Below, one piece after another: positions 44,024-51,685 of a stretch of DNA of 64,000 nt (position 1 is the first letter of the stretch; every line of letters starts with the position of its first letter). Made by a program: the position numbers and the translations under genes. Below the pieces are notes generated by a model. That model worked only from the letters and a program-made list of their open reading frames with translations, was not told the DNA's origin and did no database searches. The DNA is taken from positions 41,046 to 105,045 of the forward strand of contig CAKSNL010000007.1 of the NCBI GenBank assembly GCA_934476235.1, given 5' to 3'. Source of the DNA: an uncultured Clostridia bacterium (GTDB taxonomy: Bacteria; Bacillota; Clostridia; CAKSNL01; HGM11501).

Positions 44024-46216
44024 ATGAACGAAGAGACAAAGAGCACCGTTTCGGAGCAGAAGATCACGGAGACGCTCCGCACCAACTATATGCCGTACGC
44101 GATGAGCGTTATCGTTTCGCGCGCGATTCCGGAGATTGACGGGTTAAAGCCGTCGCACAGAAAGCTTCTTTATACTATGTACACAATGGGGCTTTTGAAA
44201 AACAACAGAACGAAAAGCTCCAACGTTGTCGGCGCGACGATGGCGCTAAACCCCCACGGCGACATGGCGATATATGACACGCTCGTCCGCCTGACCCGCG
44301 GGAACGAGTCGCTTTTATATCCCTTTATCGATTCTAAAGGGAGCTTCGGAAAAAAGTACAGCCGCGACATGGCGCCCGCCGCCCCGCGTTACACCGAGGT
44401 CAGGCTTGACAAGTTCGCGTCCGAGCTTTTTTCGGACATTGACTCGGATACCGTGGATTTTGTCGACAACTATGACGGCACAAAAAAGGAGCCCCGCCTT
44501 CTGCCGGTGACCTATCCCAATATTTTGGCGAATCCGAACCTCGGCATCGCCGTCGGCATGGCGAGCAACATCTGTTCCTTTAACTTAAAGGAGCTTTGCG
44601 ACGCGGCTATCCTTTTGATGAAGGACAAAAACGCCGATATTTCGGCCGTGCTTCTGGCGCCCGATTTTCCCGGCGGCGGACAGATCATATATAATAAAGA
44701 AGCGATGGATCAGATTTACGAGACGGGGAGAGGGTCATTCAAGATCCGTTCGAAGTACCGTTTCGACAAAAAGAACCACTGCATCGAGATATACGAGATT
44801 CCCTACACCACTCAGGCGGAGGTCATAATCGAAGCGATAACAAAGCTCGTTAAAGAGGGCAAGGCAAAAGAGATTGCCGACCTTCGCGACGAGACTGACC
44901 TTAAGGGCTTAAAGATTACGATTGACGTTAAGCGCGGGACGGACCCGGACAGGCTGATGAACTTTCTCTTTGCCAAAACGCCGCTTCAGGACAGCTTCGG
45001 CTGCAACTTTAATGTTCTTATCGACAATCACCCCAAAATTCTGGGCGTGCGCAGCATTCTCCTTGAGTGGATACGCTTCCGCACGGAGTGCGTTAAGCGC
45101 CGCACGGCTTTTGAGGCGAACAAAAAATCTCAGTATCTTCATTTATTATACGGGCTGCGCGAGATTCTTTTGGATATCGACCGCGCGGTAAAGATCGTGC
45201 GCGAGACCGAGAGCGACGCGCTCGTTATCACAAACTTAATGGCGGGCTTTTCGATTGACGAAAAGCAGGCGGAGTACGTTGCCGAGATAAAGCTGCGCAA
45301 TTTCAACAAGGAGTACATTATAAAGCGCATTTCGGAGATAGAGGCGCTCGAAAAAGAGGTCGCGGAGCTTAACGACATTTTAGCCCACGAGTCCAAAATC
45401 AAAAAAATCATCGCGTCGGAGCTTAACGCGGTCGCGAAAAAATATTCCGAGCCCAGAAAGAGTGAGATCGTGCCCGAGGACGAGGTCGAGCTTCCTGAGC
45501 CCGTTTCCGAGGCGGAAAACTACGGCGTCAAGGTCTTTTTAACGCGCGACGGATATCTTAAAAAGGTTCCGCTCGTGTCGCTCCGGAGTTCTTCCGCCCA
45601 GCGGCTTAAGGACGGGGACGAAATAATTTCCGAGTGCGAGACCGAAAACCGCGCCGACCTTATATTATTTTCCGACAGGTGCACGGCGTACAAGCTAAAG
45701 CTTTCGGACATTGCGGACACCAAGGCGAGCGCTTTCGGAGAATACATTCCGAACATCTGCGAGACGGCGGACGGCGAGCGCATCTTAAAAGCCGTCACCA
45801 CGGCAGATTACGAAGGGATTCTCCTTTTCGGCTTTGAAAACGGCAAGATTGCCAAGGTCCCCTTAAAGGCATATGAAACGAAGACGAACCGCAAAAAGCT
45901 CATAAGCGCGTTTTCCGACGCGTCGCCCCTGGCGGGCGCCGTATTTGCGCCGGGCGACCTTTTGATTATGGTTGAGAGTTCCAACGGCAAGCTTCTGACG
46001 GTCGACACCTCGCTCATTGCGCAGAAGTCGACCCGCGATACGATCGGCGTGCGCGTTCTCACGCTCAAAAAGGGCGCGGTGATGAAGTCGGTCGTTCCGG
46101 CGTCCGAGGCGAACGTGACGGACGCTCACAAGTATATCACAAAGAACATTCCGGCGGCGGGCTTTTTCAAAAAGGCAGCAGACCGACCGCATCAGACATC
46201 GCTCTTTGAAGAATAA
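44024..46216 (+). CDS. parC: DNA topoisomerase IV subunit A
   Basis: The 730-residue type IIA topoisomerase breakage-rejoining subunit has the N-terminal winged-helix region YMPYAMSVIVSRAIPEIDGL and catalytic Tyr123 in AAPRYTEVRL. The coiled-coil tower lies near 330-470. The C-terminal beta-pinwheel (about 500-715) has VFLTRDGYLKKVP and LLFGFENGKIAKVPL blades. The GyrA box (QRRGGKG) is absent; the equivalent place reads SSAQRLKDGD, so this is topoisomerase IV-like rather than gyrase. No parE is beside it: the upstream gene is the divergent adhesin and downstream is an island, so the partner must be elsewhere. Confidence 0.88.
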   Translation: MNEETKSTVSEQKITETLRTNYMPYAMSVIVSRAIPEIDGLKPSHRKLLYTMYTMGLLKNNRTKSSNVVGATMALNPHGDMAIYDTLVRLTRGNESLLYPFIDSKGSFGKKYSRDMAPAAPRYTEVRLDKFASELFSDIDSDTVDFVDNYDGTKKEPRLLPVTYPNILANPNLGIAVGMASNICSFNLKELCDAAILLMKDKNADISAVLLAPDFPGGGQIIYNKEAMDQIYETGRGSFKIRSKYRFDKKNHCIEIYEIPYTTQAEVIIEAITKLVKEGKAKEIADLRDETDLKGLKITIDVKRGTDPDRLMNFLFAKTPLQDSFGCNFNVLIDNHPKILGVRSILLEWIRFRTECVKRRTAFEANKKSQYLHLLYGLREILLDIDRAVKIVRETESDALVITNLMAGFSIDEKQAEYVAEIKLRNFNKEYIIKRISEIEALEKEVAELNDILAHESKIKKIIASELNAVAKKYSEPRKSEIVPEDEVELPEPVSEAENYGVKVFLTRDGYLKKVPLVSLRSSSAQRLKDGDEIISECETENRADLILFSDRCTAYKLKLSDIADTKASAFGEYIPNICETADGERILKAVTTADYEGILLFGFENGKIAKVPLKAYETKTNRKKLISAFSDASPLAGAVFAPGDLLIMVESSNGKLLTVDTSLIAQKSTRDTIGVRVLTLKKGAVMKSVVPASEANVTDAHKYITKNIPAAGFFKKAADRPHQTSLFEE

Positions 46217-46253
46217 AAAAATTCCCGAAGCGGAATGCTTCGGGAATTTTTTT
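46215..46253 (+). terminator. Terminator of parC
   Basis: AAAAAATTCCCGAAGC and its complement around GGAAT, followed by a T-run; the stem begins in the stop codon. Confidence 0.92.
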
Positions 46254-46257
46254 ATTC

Positions 46258-47030
46258 AAACAGGCTTAGGGGGCTCCTTGCTAAAGGGAGGTTTTTTAAA
46301 GGCTCCAAAAGCTAAACGGCGTGGCGGAAAAAGACTTTGTTGTATTTTTTAGTCATGCCTCGTCAGAGGGAAGCTTTTTAAAGGCTCCCTTGCTAAAGGA
46401 GGGCTTTAAAGGCTCCAAAAGCTAAACGGCGTGGCGGAAAAAGACTTTGTTGTATTTTTTAGTCATGCCTCGTCAGAGGGAAGCTTTTTAAAGGCTCCCT
46501 TGCTAAAAGGAGCTGGCACGGCGTAGCCGGGACTGAGGGATTTTTGGGTGCACGCACATATTTTCCGCACCCGCCTCGGGTCGATGAGGGCAAGAGACCC
46601 CTACGTTTACACCCGTTACGTTAATGCACCGCAGGGGAGGATGCCCTCATCCTCCCGCCTTTTCTTACACTTATTTCGCTAATGCGCCGTAGGGTCGATT
46701 CTGAGAATCGACCGCCCGTTTAGGGAATAGTGAACAGTGAAAAGGTAATAGGTGTGCCTTCGGCACCACCGTAGGGGATGGCGTCCTCGACATCCCGCCC
46801 TTTCGCACCCACTTTCGCTAATGCACCGTAGGGTCGATTCATGAATCGACCGCCGGGGTGTGCGCATGCTTTCCGTGACCCTTCCGAAAATCCTCCCGTC
46901 ATTTGCTTCTCAAATGCCACCCTCCTTTAGCAAGGAGGGCTTTAAAGGCTCCCTTGCTAAAGGGAGCTGAGTTTTCCGAAGGAAAACTCTGAGGGATTTT
47001 TCAGTGCACCCGTTATACTAAGGTCTGACT
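46258..47030. repeat. Intergenic mosaic island 6
   Basis: No gene is present between convergent parC and glmS. Contents in order: CTCCTTGCTAAAGGGAG variants, a 110-bp tandem repeat (46297-46507), the GCACGGCGTAGCCG stem, GGGAGGATG-CCCT-CATCCTCCC (46635-46656), a GGTCGATTC/GAATCGACC stem with a three-base loop (46693-46713), the GTGAATAGTG module (46719-46770), GGTCGATTCATGAATCGACC (46832-46851), and CTCCTTTAGCAAGGAGGG plus GCTCCCTTGCTAAAGGGAGC units near 46921-46968. Confidence 0.85.
46297..46507. repeat. Two tandem copies of a 110-bp unit
   Basis: GGCTCCAAAAGCTAAACGGC begins at 46301 and again at 46411, and the copies are essentially identical through AGTCATGCCTCGTCAGAGGG. The same unit is present once in the opposite orientation at 34580-34680, and a shortened form is at 10202-10253. 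Confidence 0.9.
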
Positions 47031-47033
47031 TTT

Positions 47034-48863
47034 TTATTCAACCGTAACGCTCTTTGCAAGGTTTCTCGGCTTATCCACATCATAGCCCTTTAACTTGGAC
47101 ACATAGTAGCCCAGAAGCTGAAGCGGAGGAACCGCGAGCGACGGGAGGAATATATCCTCCGTTTCGGGAACGTAGAACACATAATCCGCCTTCTTGGCGA
47201 TCGTGTCGTTCCCCTCCTCGGCGAGAGCAAAAACGCTTGCTCCGCGTGTTATAACCTCCTCGACGTTCGACAGCATCTTGTCAAAATGCGCACGGCTTGT
47301 CGCCAGCGCCACGACAAAGGTCTTGGGCTCGATAAGCGATATCGTACCGTGCTTAAGCTCGCCCGCAGCGTACGCCTCGGAGTGAACATAGGATATCTCC
47401 TTAAGCTTTAACGAGCCCTCCATCGCCGCGGCATAGTCCTCGCCTCTGCCTAAGAAATACGCGTCCTTTTTCGTGTAGAACTTCTTTGCGACCGCCTCAA
47501 TCTCACTTCTTTTCTCCAAAATGGACTCCACCTGCTCGGGAAGCTTTAAGAGCGCGCCGATATAGCGCTTTAAGTCGCGCTTTCCTATTGTCTTAAGCTC
47601 CTTTGCCATATAGAGCGCCAGAAGATAGATTGCGGAAAGCTGAGCGGAGTACGCCTTTGTCGTCGCAACCGCGATCTCGGGGCCCGCCCAGGTATAGAGC
47701 ACATCCTCCGCCTCGCGCGCGATGGTGCTTCCGACAACGTTGACTATTGCAAGAATTCTCGCGCCTTTAGCCTTCGCGTCCCTCATGGCGGCGATGGTGT
47801 CCGCCGTCTCGCCGGACTGGCTTATCACGATAACGAGCGAATTTTCATCAATTATCGGGTTTCTGTAGCGGAACTCGGACGCCAGGTCGACCTCGACCGG
47901 CTTTCTGGTCAGATTCTCGATAACGTACTTTCCGACGCAGCCGACATGGTACGCCGAGCCGCAGCCGATTATAACGATTCGCGAAAGCTTCTTTATCTCC
48001 TTCGCGGTCATCATTATGTTGTCAAGCTTTATTGCGCCGTCGTGAATTCTGGGCAATATCGTATCGCGCAGAACTCTGGGCTGCTCCATCATTTCCTTGA
48101 ACATAAAGGAGTCGTAGCCGCCCTTTTCGGCAGACTTAACGTCCCACGTTACCTCAAATATCTTTTTCCTTATTTCGTTTTTCTTTTTGTCGTACACCTT
48201 AACGGAGTCCTTTGTCGCGACAACGATCTCGTCGTCCTCCAAAAGATACACATTCTTTGTATAGCCGAGTATAGCCGGAATGTCGGACGCTATGTAGTTT
48301 TCGCCCTGACCGAGACCGACTATTAAGGGACTGTCCTTTCTTACCGCGATCATGGTGTCCGGGCTGTCCTTACAGATAATGCCCAGAGCGTACGACCCGT
48401 CAAGCATATCAATAGTCTTTGCCACGGTATCGAAAAAGTCGCCCGTGTAATTTTTCTCAAGCAGCTGAGCCACGACCTCCGTATCCGTCGCGCTCTTAAA
48501 ATCAACGCCTTCCGCAACGAGCTTTTCCTTAAGATCCAGATAATTTTCGATGATTCCGTTATGAACGACCGCGAAAAGACCGCCATCGGAAACATGGGGG
48601 TGCGAGTTAACGTCCGACGGCTCGCCGTGCGTCGCCCATCTCGTGTGACCGATGCCGAAGGAGCCCGAAACGTTCACGCTTCCGGAATCAATATATTCTT
48701 CAAGGCAGGAAAGCTTGCCTTTTTTCTTTGCAGTTTTGATTTCGCCGTTATGCAGCACCGCGATCCCGGCAGAGTCATATCCTCTGTATTCAAGCCTCGA
48801 AAGACCGGAAAGCAAAAACGGTACCGCTTCCTTCTGTCCTATATAGCCGACTATTCCGCACAT
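47034..48863 (-). CDS. glmS: Glutamine--fructose-6-phosphate aminotransferase
   Basis: The enzyme has 609 residues from the ATG at 48863, so that Cys2 of MCGIVGYIGQ is the free N-terminal nucleophile of the glutaminase domain; GGATG precedes it. The glutaminase half (1-240) shows RLEYRGYDSAGIAV, GHTRWATHGEPSDVNSHPH and HNGIIENY. Two SIS isomerase domains follow (VIIGCGSAYHVG; ISQSGETADTIAA; VATTKAYSAQ), ending with DKPRNLAKSVTVE. It makes GlcN-6-P, the entry point to UDP-GlcNAc. Its predicted leader is too short for a glmS ribozyme. Confidence 0.97.
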   Translation of the reverse strand: MCGIVGYIGQKEAVPFLLSGLSRLEYRGYDSAGIAVLHNGEIKTAKKKGKLSCLEEYIDSGSVNVSGSFGIGHTRWATHGEPSDVNSHPHVSDGGLFAVVHNGIIENYLDLKEKLVAEGVDFKSATDTEVVAQLLEKNYTGDFFDTVAKTIDMLDGSYALGIICKDSPDTMIAVRKDSPLIVGLGQGENYIASDIPAILGYTKNVYLLEDDEIVVATKDSVKVYDKKKNEIRKKIFEVTWDVKSAEKGGYDSFMFKEMMEQPRVLRDTILPRIHDGAIKLDNIMMTAKEIKKLSRIVIIGCGSAYHVGCVGKYVIENLTRKPVEVDLASEFRYRNPIIDENSLVIVISQSGETADTIAAMRDAKAKGARILAIVNVVGSTIAREAEDVLYTWAGPEIAVATTKAYSAQLSAIYLLALYMAKELKTIGKRDLKRYIGALLKLPEQVESILEKRSEIEAVAKKFYTKKDAYFLGRGEDYAAAMEGSLKLKEISYVHSEAYAAGELKHGTISLIEPKTFVVALATSRAHFDKMLSNVEEVITRGASVFALAEEGNDTIAKKADYVFYVPETEDIFLPSLAVPPLQLLGYYVSKLKGYDVDKPRNLAKSVTVE

Positions 48864-48903
48864 ATAATAACATCCTTTCTTTTTTAGGTAATTTCTGTTG
48901 TAC

Positions 48904-48932
48904 AGTATAACATTATATGCTTTAAATTGCAA
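48904..48932 (-). promoter_or_regulatory. Promoter of glmS
   Basis: On the minus strand TTGCAA (48927-48932), 17 bases, TATACT (48904-48909). The predicted leader is only about 35 bases. Confidence 0.75.
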
Positions 48933-49073
48933 GCATTTTCTTATAATTTTATTTTTTATTTAAAAATCTTTCATAAAAAATGCGCTTATTTTTAAGCACA
49001 TTTTATTGCCCTGTTTTTTCCATTTTTAGTCGCACCCTCGTATTTATGCGGTTTTCAAGCACTTTATATGCAA

Positions 49074-49100
49074 AAAATCGGCTGAAAATCAGCCGATTTT
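49074..49100 (-). terminator. Terminator of the SpoIIQ-like gene
   Basis: AAAATCGGCTGA and TCAGCCGATTTT around a short A loop, about 30 bases after the stop codon. Confidence 0.88.
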
Positions 49101-49129
49101 ATTTTTCTTTATTTCAGACCTTTAAAAAA

Positions 49130-49813
49130 TCACTTAAAATTTTTAATATATTCTTCGGGGTTCACTCTTTTTCCGTCCTTTTTTATTTCAAAATGAAGGT
49201 GGCTTTCCTCCGCCTGTTCCGAAACGGATGTTTTTCCGACATAGCCTATCTGGTGGTGCGCCTCAAGGGTCTGCCCCTCGGACACCGTCGTTTCGCTGTG
49301 CATATTGGCGTACACGCTCTCGATTCCGTTTCCGTGGTCGATGCGGACGTACACGCCTAAAAGCGGGTCGCGCCCGACTGCGGCAACCGTGCCCTTTTCT
49401 ATGGCATAGACCTCGTCGCCCTCCTCGGCTCTTATATCGACCGCCTCATGGCTTCGCCAGTCATCAAGCGTGACCGAGTATAACGGTGCGGTCGAAAAGC
49501 CCTTTATAACGGTGCCCGAAAGCGGAGCCTCGGGCGAGAATGACGCGGAAGCGGAGGACGCGGCTACTTCTTCAGCTGTGACCGGCGGTTCATGCTCCCC
49601 GTCGTCGGGGAATGCCTCGGGAAGCACCCTCACCTCGGGCGGGGGAGCGACCTCCTCCTCTTTTCCTTCGGTGACGAACGCCTGCGTTTCGTCCGCGCGT
49701 TCGTTCGCCTTTTTAATTTCGTTCTTCTGTATCATGTAGCCCGCGGTAAGCGACGCAATAAAGCAGAGAAACGCGGCAATGTAAGTTTTGTGGTGCATAA
49801 AAAATTTCTTCAT
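49130..49813 (-). CDS. spoIIQ: SpoIIQ-like M23 (LytM) metallopeptidase-domain protein
   Basis: The 227-residue protein has one N-terminal membrane helix (about 10-30), a Glu/Pro-rich linker (about 50-85) and a C-terminal LytM domain (about 95-220). Both zinc motifs are present: HEAVD (H-x3-D) near 125 and HLHFE (H-x-H) near 206. In Bacillus SpoIIQ the first His is lost; clostridial SpoIIQ proteins keep it. SpoIIQ sits in the forespore membrane and pairs with SpoIIIAH to form the channel between forespore and mother cell. The single helix, linker and domain order fit. A generic M23 wall hydrolase is the alternative. It follows rsgI by 56 bases and has a possible forespore promoter. Confidence 0.75.
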   Translation of the reverse strand: MKKFFMHHKTYIAAFLCFIASLTAGYMIQKNEIKKANERADETQAFVTEGKEEEVAPPPEVRVLPEAFPDDGEHEPPVTAEEVAASSASASFSPEAPLSGTVIKGFSTAPLYSVTLDDWRSHEAVDIRAEEGDEVYAIEKGTVAAVGRDPLLGVYVRIDHGNGIESVYANMHSETTVSEGQTLEAHHQIGYVGKTSVSEQAEESHLHFEIKKDGKRVNPEEYIKNFK

Positions 49814-49836
49814 GGCAGATACTCCTTTTTGTAGCT

Positions 49837-49865
49837 TAGTATTGCCCGAAGAAATTTTTTTATAC
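49837..49865 (-). promoter_or_regulatory. Possible SigF/SigG-type promoter of the SpoIIQ-like gene
   Basis: On the minus strand GTATA (49861-49865), 17 bases, AATACTA (49837-49843). This differs by one base from a forespore-type CATACTA -10. It lies within the short gap after rsgI. Confidence 0.4.
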
Positions 49866-49869
49866 TTTT

Positions 49870-50907
49870 TTAATCTGATTCTTTCTCCGAAGGCGCCTGC
49901 GCCTCCTGTATCATTTCGCGAATCTCCTTAACCGAGCGGTCGCGGAGCAAAAGCGTGTTGTCCTCAACCGTTCCGCCGAATACCTTTGTATACTCTTCGA
50001 TTGCGGCAAGCCTTTTGCCGGACGGCTTTAATGACGGAGTATCGCTCTTTTGCCCGGTGCCCTTTTTCCCTTTTTCGTGCTCCTCGCTTGTTTCCGGCAC
50101 ATTTTCATCGGGCACTTCATTGCTTTCCGGAGCAGGCTCTTCATTTTGCGGAGCCTTCACCTCAGAGCGCTTTTCCTCTTCGGGCGCCTTCTTTGTTCCT
50201 TCCGCCTTTTCGCTTTCGGCTGCCTTTATCATTTCACGAATATCCTTTACCGAAACGCCGGCAAGCGCGCCGACATTGTCTTCAAGCGTTCCGCCGAACA
50301 CCTTAGTGTAGTCCTCGATAGCGGCAAGCCTTTTGGGTGACGATTTATAGTTTATCGCCTTTTCGTTTTCGTCCGTCGTTATCTTTTTGACCGAAACCGT
50401 GACGTTTCCTTCGGAAAGCCTTTCGGAAACCGAACCGGCTTTTTTTATGAGCGACTTTTTTTCGCCGGCAACGTCAATTTCCACATCCTTGTTTTCATCA
50501 TTTATATAGCTTTTTTCGCGGCATGCGGACACGATCTGTTCCATACAGAGCTCGGGGTCGGAGCTGTCAAACACGTATGACGCCATGAGCTCCTCCGCGT
50601 CAGAGTTTAAGGGAACGACCGATATCACCCGCCCGAACCTGTTGATATCAAGCCTCAGACTCGGGTTTATGTCCATATAAATATAATCAGAGGGAGTACG
50701 GTACACTGCATATCCCGAAAAGCAGGCGGAAAACATGAGCACGAGGCAAGCCGCCATTGCTATAAGCGGCTTTACCGATATTCCCGGTATCGCCACGGTC
50801 TGCCCTTTTTTATAGCCTTTGTCCTTCACCTTCACAAAATCCCCGCACTTTAAGAGCACCGCATAGCCGTCCTTAACGTCCATTACAATTGCCGCTTTTT
50901 TCTTCAA
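49870..50907 (-). CDS. rsgI: RsgI-like anti-sigma-I factor
   Basis: The protein has 345 residues from TTG 50907 (GGAGG eight bases upstream; an in-frame GTG nine bases earlier overlaps the SD). Residues 1-50 are the cytosolic RsgI N-terminal domain that holds SigI (AAIVMDVKDGYAVLLKCGDF). One membrane helix follows (about 50-70), then the conserved extracytoplasmic block DINPSLRLDINRFGRVISVV, including the Asn-Pro pair where RsgI proteins are reported to self-cleave. The outer part has no sugar-binding module. Instead a 45-residue motif (KRLAAIE(D/E)YTKVFGGT...KEIREMI) is present twice, separated by a Lys/Glu/Pro-rich linker. Confidence 0.88.
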   Translation of the reverse strand: MKKKAAIVMDVKDGYAVLLKCGDFVKVKDKGYKKGQTVAIPGISVKPLIAMAACLVLMFSACFSGYAVYRTPSDYIYMDINPSLRLDINRFGRVISVVPLNSDAEELMASYVFDSSDPELCMEQIVSACREKSYINDENKDVEIDVAGEKKSLIKKAGSVSERLSEGNVTVSVKKITTDENEKAINYKSSPKRLAAIEDYTKVFGGTLEDNVGALAGVSVKDIREMIKAAESEKAEGTKKAPEEEKRSEVKAPQNEEPAPESNEVPDENVPETSEEHEKGKKGTGQKSDTPSLKPSGKRLAAIEEYTKVFGGTVEDNTLLLRDRSVKEIREMIQEAQAPSEKESD

Positions 50908-50922
50908 CTTAAGCACCTCCTT

Positions 50923-51582
50923 TTAAATCCCGAAATATTCAGAAATTATGTCATATCCGCCGCAGACGGTCAGAACCCCGGCGATTATGTATTTTCTGTG
51001 TCTTTCTAAAATTTTCCTGTTAACCGCCGGCATTTTTGACGCCGGTATTGCCTTTTTGCCGTACAAATAGGAAACCAACTCCTTATCGCCGGCTATTATC
51101 CTTATCGCGCGAAGACATTCGGCGCGCGTCTTCCCCGCCTTCGGGGAGGATGACGCAAGATCAAAAAAATCGATTCCGAAACCGTCAAGCTCGCCTTTAA
51201 GCGAATCAATCTCTATCGCCGCCTCGCTTATTCCCGCCTTTTTGTCCTCAATTTCAAGCTCCGTTTCATCGCCGCTGTCATCCTCAGATGCAAAAGCGGA
51301 AAACGGTATCACGTTGCCCCGTTCCTTCCTTAAAGCATCGGTGACCCTGTTTCTGATAACGGTTTTTGCAAAGGCGGAAAAGCTGCCCCTGCCCGGTGTG
51401 AACGAATCGAGCGCGTCGTTAAACGCGATAAGCGCATCGGAAAACACATCGTCCGACTCATCTATAAACCGTCCGGTGCATTTGGACGCAGTTCTTTTAA
51501 TAAATGCAATGTTCTCTTTTATAAATTCCTCGCGTTCGGCATCGTCAGCCTTTGCTTTTGCAATTTTTTCTTCCGACGGCAA
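50923..51582 (-). CDS. sigI: RNA polymerase sigma factor SigI
   Basis: The factor has 219 residues from TTG 51582, eight bases after GGGGG. Region 2 is at about 20-90 (EEFIKENIAFIKRTASKCTG, then ALIAFNDALDSFTPGRGSFS). The C-terminal part (about 150-215) is the SigI-type DNA-binding region (RKILERHRKYIIAGVLTVCG). SigI responds to heat or wall/polysaccharide signals through RsgI. The rsgI gene starts 15 bases after the stop, the usual pairing. Confidence 0.9.
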   Translation of the reverse strand: MPSEEKIAKAKADDAEREEFIKENIAFIKRTASKCTGRFIDESDDVFSDALIAFNDALDSFTPGRGSFSAFAKTVIRNRVTDALRKERGNVIPFSAFASEDDSGDETELEIEDKKAGISEAAIEIDSLKGELDGFGIDFFDLASSSPKAGKTRAECLRAIRIIAGDKELVSYLYGKKAIPASKMPAVNRKILERHRKYIIAGVLTVCGGYDIISEYFGI

Positions 51583-51610
51583 CAGGATCACCCCCTTTGC
51601 ATGTGGCTTT

Positions 51611-51639
51611 ATTATACAATAATACTTTCCTAAAATCAA
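51611..51639 (-). promoter_or_regulatory. Promoter of sigI
   Basis: On the minus strand TTGATT (51634-51639), 17 bases, TATAAT (51611-51616). It abuts the hairpin that ends the upstream stalk-protein transcript. Confidence 0.78.
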
Positions 51640-51666
51640 GTACCGGGAGCTTAAAGCTCCCGATAC
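51640..51666 (-). terminator. Hairpin after the stalk-protein gene
   Basis: GGGAGCTT pairs with AAGCTCCC inside a longer imperfect stem, 20 bases after the stop codon. Only TTGATTTT follows, so termination may be partial and could pass into sigI. Confidence 0.6.
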
Positions 51667-51685
51667 CTTTATAATGGAGGAAAGG

